Made by a program: the position numbers and the translations under genes
DNA from: Methanothermobacter sp.
Lineage (GTDB): Archaea > Methanobacteriota > Methanobacteria > Methanobacteriales > DSM-23052
DNA: 64,000 nucleotides
Direction of reading: 5' to 3'
Assembly: GCA_030055615.1 (NCBI GenBank)
Contig: JASFYN010000002.1
Location: forward strand, 251,245-315,244
The notes under the pieces: generated by a model
What the model saw: the letters and a program-made list of their open reading frames with translations, nothing else
Told to the model about the DNA's origin: nothing
The model's database searches: none
In this document: piece by piece, positions 58,563-64,000 of the stretch
Layout of the letters: each line of letters opens with the position of its first letter
How positions within the stretch are numbered: the first letter of the stretch is position 1

Positions 58563-59146
58563 TACTCCTAATCGACAACTATGACTCCTTCACATATAAC
58601 CTGCACCAACTCATCGGAGAAATCATAAAAGAAAAAAACCTCGAAGAACCCCTTAAAGTGTTGAGAAACGACGACAAAAAGCTCCTAAAGCTCAATAAAT
58701 CAAAAATCAAAAGCATAATAATATCACCAGGCCCAGGCAATCCCCTAAACAAGAAAGACTTCGGATTCTGCCATGAAATAATCAAAAAATTCAAAAACAA
58801 ACCAATATTAGGCGTCTGCCTCGGACACCAGGGAATATATGCAACCTTCGGCGGCAAACTACGCTACACAAAACCCACCCACGGAAAAATAACAACAATA
58901 TTCCACAACAACACCCACATTTTTAAGAATATTCCAAATCCCATCAAAGCCACACGCTACCACTCCATTGCATGTGACCCACTCCAAAAACCACAAGAAA
59001 TCGAAATAATAGCATGGTCCACAGACGGCATAATCATGGCAATAAAACACAGAAAATACCCAATCTATGGTTTACAATTCCATCCAGAATCGATAGGAAC
59101 AGACTATGGAAAAGCAATACTTAAAAACTTCCTACTAAATGGGTGA
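58559..59146 (+). CDS. trpG: Anthranilate synthase component II (glutamine amidotransferase)
   Basis: 195 aa class I amidotransferase: LLIDNYDSFTYNLHQLIGEI, IISPGPGNP, GVCLGHQGI with nucleophile Cys87, and YGLQFHPESIGTDYGKAI with the catalytic His-Glu. It supplies ammonia to TrpE. ATG 58559 overlaps the trpE stop (ATGA), giving coupled synthesis of the two subunits. Confidence 0.96.
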   Translation: MILLIDNYDSFTYNLHQLIGEIIKEKNLEEPLKVLRNDDKKLLKLNKSKIKSIIISPGPGNPLNKKDFGFCHEIIKKFKNKPILGVCLGHQGIYATFGGKLRYTKPTHGKITTIFHNNTHIFKNIPNPIKATRYHSIACDPLQKPQEIEIIAWSTDGIIMAIKHRKYPIYGLQFHPESIGTDYGKAILKNFLLNG

Positions 59147-59151
59147 ATCCA

Positions 59152-59946
59152 ATGATACTCAAAAAAATAATCACAGAAAAAAAGAAACAAGTCTCTCAAA
59201 TCAAGACTAAAGAAACAATCAAAGACTTAAAAGACAAAATAAGTGTAAATGAACCCCCAAAAGATTTCAAAAAAGCACTCAATGGAAAATTTTCCATAAT
59301 ATGCGAATATAAAAGGGCATCACCATCCACAGGACCCATATCATCAAAAAGACTAGAAGAAAGTATAAAATCATTTGAAAATGGGGGCGCAGCCGCCATA
59401 TCAATTATAACTGAAAAAAAATTCTTCAATGGAGACATTAAATACATTAAAACGGCTAAATCAATAACAAACCTTCCAATCTTAATGAAAGATTTCATAA
59501 TAGACGAATACCAAATATTCCAAGCAAGAGCCTATGGAGCAAGCTCAATACTTTTAATAGCTAACATATGTCCCAACCTAGAAAAATTTATACACTTATC
59601 CAAGAGTCTCAACATGGAACCCATCATAGAATGCGAAAATTCCATAGAAATCTACAAAGCCCTCGAAAACGAAGCCGAAATAATAGGAATAAACAACCGA
59701 AACCTAAACGACTTCACTATCAATTTCAACAGAACAAAAGCATTTGCACCCCTCATACCCAACGAAAAAATCCTAGTATCAGAAAGTGGCGTGAAAGAAC
59801 CAGAAGATGTTAAAATACTCCGCGAATACGGTGCAGATGCAATTTTAATAGGAACAGAGCTAATGAAATCAAAAAATCCAAGAGATTTCATAAAAGACCT
59901 TTTAATAGCAGGAACTAACACCCCTAAGGGAGGGATCCACAAGTGA
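59152..59946 (+). CDS. trpC: Indole-3-glycerol phosphate synthase
   Basis: About 264 aa TIM barrel with IICEYKRASPSTGPIS (catalytic Lys), the core LMKDFIIDEYQIFQARAYGA, INNRNLNDF and LVSESGVKEPEDV. It closes carboxyphenylaminodeoxyribulose phosphate to indole-glycerol phosphate. I use ATG 59152 with GGGTGA 5 nt upstream; GTG 59143 overlaps trpG. It overlaps trpF by 4 nt. Confidence 0.94.
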   Translation: MILKKIITEKKKQVSQIKTKETIKDLKDKISVNEPPKDFKKALNGKFSIICEYKRASPSTGPISSKRLEESIKSFENGGAAAISIITEKKFFNGDIKYIKTAKSITNLPILMKDFIIDEYQIFQARAYGASSILLIANICPNLEKFIHLSKSLNMEPIIECENSIEIYKALENEAEIIGINNRNLNDFTINFNRTKAFAPLIPNEKILVSESGVKEPEDVKILREYGADAILIGTELMKSKNPRDFIKDLLIAGTNTPKGGIHK

Positions 59947-60602
59947 ATATCAAGATTTGCGGTATAACAAACAGAAAAGACCTCAAACTAGTCAATGATA
60001 GAGTAGATTACATAGGATTTATAAACATTAAAAGATCACCCCGCCACCTCCCATTATCCAAAATCATAGAATTGACAACTGACAAAGAAAAAGCCGTACT
60101 CGTATTAGAACCAGAAACTCCAGAAGAAGTCATAGAAAAAGTCGAAAAAACAAGCATATCCAATGTTCAACTCCACTCCCTCAAACCATCACAAATAAAA
60201 AAACTAAAAATTCAACTCCCAGAGAACATACTACTCATAAAAGCCGTGGGAATCCCGGAAAAGTTATCCCCCAAAAAAAGAAGAGAGATAAAATCCTTCG
60301 CCAAAGTCTCAGACGCCATACTATTCGATTACGAACTCCAAGGAAAAACAGGAGGAACAGGAATCCAAATACCAATAGATATAGCATGCCAAGCAGCAGA
60401 TATCGCCACACAAGCAAAAAAGAGCATAAAACTTTTTCTTGCAGGTGGAATGAACCTCCAAGCTTTAAAAAAGAATTACAAGCTTATAAATTCCCATTTC
60501 GATGTTGTAGATTTCAACTCATCCCTCGAAAAATCACCCGGAATAAAAGATCCCACTAAAATCAAAGAACTGCTAGACTACGTTAACAAGGTGATCAAAT
60601 GA
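59943..60602 (+). CDS. trpF: Phosphoribosylanthranilate isomerase
   Basis: 219 aa: [16 protein letters not shown] (catalytic Cys in the KICG motif), [46 protein letters not shown] and [11 protein letters not shown] near the end. The start is GTG 59943, overlapping the trpC stop (GTGA). It shares 4 nt with trpB. The VQLH and D..GGTG motifs are intact, so it is expected to be active. Confidence 0.93.
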   Translation: MNIKICGITNRKDLKLVNDRVDYIGFINIKRSPRHLPLSKIIELTTDKEKAVLVLEPETPEEVIEKVEKTSISNVQLHSLKPSQIKKLKIQLPENILLIKAVGIPEKLSPKKRREIKSFAKVSDAILFDYELQGKTGGTGIQIPIDIACQAADIATQAKKSIKLFLAGGMNLQALKKNYKLINSHFDVVDFNSSLEKSPGIKDPTKIKELLDYVNKVIK

Positions 60603-61777
60603 TAAAAAATGGTAAATTCGGCAAATATGGCGGAATATTCGTACCAGAACTTTTAATACCCGCATTAGAAGAGTTAGAATCAGCATTCTTCAAATACAAA
60701 GATCATAGCAAATTCAACAAAGAACTCGATTATTACCTGCGAGAATTCGCAGGAAGGCCAACCCCATTATATTTCGCATCAAACCTCTCCAAAAAACTAG
60801 GATGCAAAATATACTTAAAAAGGGAGGATCTACTCCACACAGGAGCCCACAAAATAAACAACACACTAGGACAAGGACTATTAGCAAAATACATGGGTAA
60901 AAAAAGACTAATAGCTGAAACAGGCGCTGGACAACATGGTATAGCAACTGCAGCAGTTGGTGCAATGCTAAAAATGCCAGTAGATGTTTACATGGGAGCT
61001 GAAGACATAGAACGCCAAAAACTCAACGTATTTCGAATGGAAATCTCAGGAGCAAAGGTAATACCAGTAAATACAGGATCAAAAACATTAAAGGATGCCA
61101 TCAACCAGGCAATGAGAGACTGGATAAGCAACATAGAAGACACACACTACCTAATAGGCTCCACAGTAGGCCCACATCCCTATCCCACAATAGTAAAACA
61201 CTTCCAGAGCATAATCGGAAAAGAAACAAAACAACAAATACTAGAAAAAGAAGGAGAACTACCAGACGCCATCATGGCCTGCGTAGGTGGTGGTAGCAAC
61301 TCCATAGGGATATTCTCAGCATTCATAGAAGACAATGTAGAACTTATAGGAGTCGAAGGAGGTGGGAAAGGCCTAGAATCGGGCGAACACGGAGCCACAC
61401 TTTGCAAAGGAACCACAGGAATATTACACGGTTCACTATCCAAAGTACTACAAAATAAAGATGGCCAAATAAAAGAAGCACATTCAGTATCTGCCGGACT
61501 AGACTATCCAGGGGTTGGACCAGAACATTCATACCTCAAAGAAATTGGAAGAGTAGAATACGTCGCTATAACAGACTCCGAGGCTCTAAGAGGTTTCCAA
61601 TTACTTTCAAAATATGAAGGTATCATGCCAGCCCTTGAAAGCGCCCACGCAATAGCCTACATGGAAAAATATGCTAAAAAGCCTGAAAACAAAGGCAAAA
61701 CAATCATAGTAAACCTTTCAGGTCGAGGAGACAAGGACATGTTCTTAGCAGCCAAACTACTAGGAGTGGAAACATGA
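60599..61777 (+). CDS. trpB: Tryptophan synthase beta subunit
   Basis: 392 aa PLP enzyme of the TrpB1 class: [13 protein letters not shown], the PLP Lys85 in [37 protein letters not shown] (phosphate loop) and [16 protein letters not shown]. It condenses indole with serine. ATG 60599 overlaps the trpF stop (ATGA) and the end overlaps trpA the same way, as expected for a beta-alpha pair that forms a complex. Confidence 0.97.
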   Translation: MIKNGKFGKYGGIFVPELLIPALEELESAFFKYKDHSKFNKELDYYLREFAGRPTPLYFASNLSKKLGCKIYLKREDLLHTGAHKINNTLGQGLLAKYMGKKRLIAETGAGQHGIATAAVGAMLKMPVDVYMGAEDIERQKLNVFRMEISGAKVIPVNTGSKTLKDAINQAMRDWISNIEDTHYLIGSTVGPHPYPTIVKHFQSIIGKETKQQILEKEGELPDAIMACVGGGSNSIGIFSAFIEDNVELIGVEGGGKGLESGEHGATLCKGTTGILHGSLSKVLQNKDGQIKEAHSVSAGLDYPGVGPEHSYLKEIGRVEYVAITDSEALRGFQLLSKYEGIMPALESAHAIAYMEKYAKKPENKGKTIIVNLSGRGDKDMFLAAKLLGVET

Positions 61778-62580
61778 AAACGTACCATGAAATGTTCAAA
61801 GATCTTAAAGAAAAAAAAGAAGCTGCTCTCATGCCATTCATCGTAATAGGAGATCCCGATTACAAAACTTCATTAAAAATAGCAAAAACCCTAATCAACA
61901 ATGGTGCAGATGCGCTCGAAATAGGATTCCCCTTCTCTGATCCAATAGCAGACGGTGCAACAATACAAGAAGCAGACACAAGAGCCCTTAAAAATGGAAT
62001 AACAGTAGACAAGTGCTTCAAATTTCTAAAAAAGTTGAGAAAATCCACACCAATACCTATAGGATTACTTGTTTATTATAATCTCATCTACCAACATGGC
62101 GTGGAAAAATTCTACGAAGATGCCATGAAAGCCGGTGTTAACAGCATACTAATCGCAGATTTACCCCCAGAAGAAGCAAAAGAAGCCCTTAAAGCCTCAA
62201 AAGAATATGGTATTAATCAAATATTCATCATAGCCCCCACCACCTCAAATGAGAGACTGAAGATGATTTCAAAACATGCATCAGGATTCCACTACCTAGT
62301 ATCGGTCATGGGAGTCACAGGCGCGAGAAAAAAAGTTAAAAAAAGCACCCTCACCTTCATAGAAAGAGTCAAAAAAAATGGGAAACTTCCAATAATGGTT
62401 GGTTTCGGAATCTCCAAACCATCACATATAAAGGAAATAATCAAAGCAGGAGCTGATGGAGCCATCGTAGGAAGCGCAATAATAGATATAATAGCAAAAA
62501 ATTTGGATAACCGGGAAAAAATCCTCAATGAAATCGCAAAATTCACCAAAAAGATGAAAAAAGCTACAAGGAGGCCATAG
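61774..62580 (+). CDS. trpA: Tryptophan synthase alpha subunit
   Basis: 268 aa TIM barrel with Glu49 and Asp60 in [14 protein letters not shown], the same numbers as the catalytic residues of the Salmonella enzyme, plus [11 protein letters not shown] near the end. Other parts are [32 protein letters not shown] and MVGFGISKP. It splits indole-glycerol phosphate and passes indole to TrpB. It ends with TAG directly before the trpD ATG. Confidence 0.96.
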   Translation: MKTYHEMFKDLKEKKEAALMPFIVIGDPDYKTSLKIAKTLINNGADALEIGFPFSDPIADGATIQEADTRALKNGITVDKCFKFLKKLRKSTPIPIGLLVYYNLIYQHGVEKFYEDAMKAGVNSILIADLPPEEAKEALKASKEYGINQIFIIAPTTSNERLKMISKHASGFHYLVSVMGVTGARKKVKKSTLTFIERVKKNGKLPIMVGFGISKPSHIKEIIKAGADGAIVGSAIIDIIAKNLDNREKILNEIAKFTKKMKKATRRP

Positions 62581-63721
<1,141 letters not shown>

Positions 63722-63770
63722 TACCTAATGACTTTTTTGCATTCTAGTATTTTCTCTTATAAATCTTTTA

Positions 63771-64000
63771 CTATGAAGTGCGTTGATGGAGTATTAATAG
63801 CTTTTTCATCTCATTTAGTGTTTCTTTAAACTCTATGTTTTGGATTATGTATAGTGTGCATCCTATTATGGCAGCGGATATCATCATTGATATCCTTAAC
63901 ATTTCTATGTGTTCATTTAAAGTTTTTATTGTATCTTTTATCCTCTTTTTCGCGTCAAGTTTTCTTCTCAATAATATAAGTTCTGGGGGCGATTCTATAA
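63771..64000 (-). CDS. C-terminal part of a membrane-associated protein (cut by window edge)
   Basis: The minus-strand frame is open to the right edge, giving 75 residues that end IEFKETLNEMKKLLILHQRTS-like text and a TAG at 63771-63773. It has a basic helical part (RRKLDAKKRIKDTIKTLNEH), one hydrophobic segment (ISMMISAAIIGCTLYII) and a charged tail. Only a fragment is present and no family can be named. It lies upstream of the tRNA-Ile promoter on the same strand. Confidence 0.5.
   Translation of the reverse strand, partial: IESPPELILLRRKLDAKKRIKDTIKTLNEHIEMLRISMMISAAIIGCTLYIIQNIEFKETLNEMKKLLILHQRTS

Overview
The window comes from a methanogenic archaeon of the order Methanobacteriales, close to Methanothermobacter/Methanobacterium. 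The evidence is archaeal information-processing genes (TBP, aFEN1, Pelota, RNase P component 4, PDCD5, L18a/L31e/L39e/S19e, eIF6, CDC48), coenzyme B genes (aksA/aksD), a pseudomurein endopeptidase, and the arrangement trpY divergent from trpEGCFBAD, which is characteristic of that group. TATA-like promoters and GGTG/GGAGG ribosome-binding sites occur throughout, and GTG/TTG starts are common. Gene names rest on recognition of motifs and gene order; no database search was run.

Region 1-20 kb is accessory and partly decaying. It holds a DUF1232 membrane protein, a HEAT-repeat protein built of nearly identical tandem units, a CopB-type P1B ATPase, a TPR protein, two coupled tiny membrane proteins, TspO, and two paralogous TerB-like proteins. 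It also holds an unusual 618-aa protein joining a degenerate HD domain to a PD-(D/E)XK nuclease motif, a membrane histidine kinase whose frame is broken at a run of 12 G, and an envelope group: a pseudomurein endopeptidase, a PsbP-like anchored protein and a CapA-like phosphoesterase. Several dead genes lie between them (a K+ channel, a DUF6788 protein and unidentified fragments). A 160-aa trypsin-fold protease closes the region.

Region 20.6-36 kb is a minus-strand core. It contains a translation and secretion cluster (rnp4, yhbY-like, rps19e, pdcd5, PP-loop ATPase, rpl39e, rpl31e, eif6, rpl18a, pfdA, ftsY, phosphoribosyltransferase), then an AK6-like kinase, thi4, a DRG GTPase, a plus-strand CBS protein, aglB, topA, a 49-aa zinc-ribbon protein too short for usual ORF cut-offs, serB with a long coiled-coil tail, and tbp.

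Region 36-57 kb mixes strands: CYTH protein, aksA, aksD, chorismate-lyase-like DUF98, fen1 (converging on an SF1 helicase), DUF2119, ahcY, cdc48, tyrA, a small membrane protein, pelA, a multi-cluster radical SAM protein, MraY-like and MurG-like enzymes (candidate pseudomurein lipid-cycle steps), UbiB-family kinase, an Lpd-like flavoprotein, hypC and trpY.

Region 57.2-63.7 kb is the complete trpEGCFBAD operon, with genes overlapping by 4 nt or nearly abutting, under a TrpY/TRP-box control region. It runs into a convergent tRNA-Ile(GAT) gene whose 3' end supplies the last codons and stop of trpD.

The items most worth a second look are the HD-like/PD-(D/E)XK protein (9770-11626), the G12 frameshift in the histidine kinase, the apparent AUU/AUA initiation codons of two neighbouring envelope genes, the 11-codon Trp-containing ORF holding the best ribosome-binding site ahead of trpE, and the trpD/tRNA overlap.
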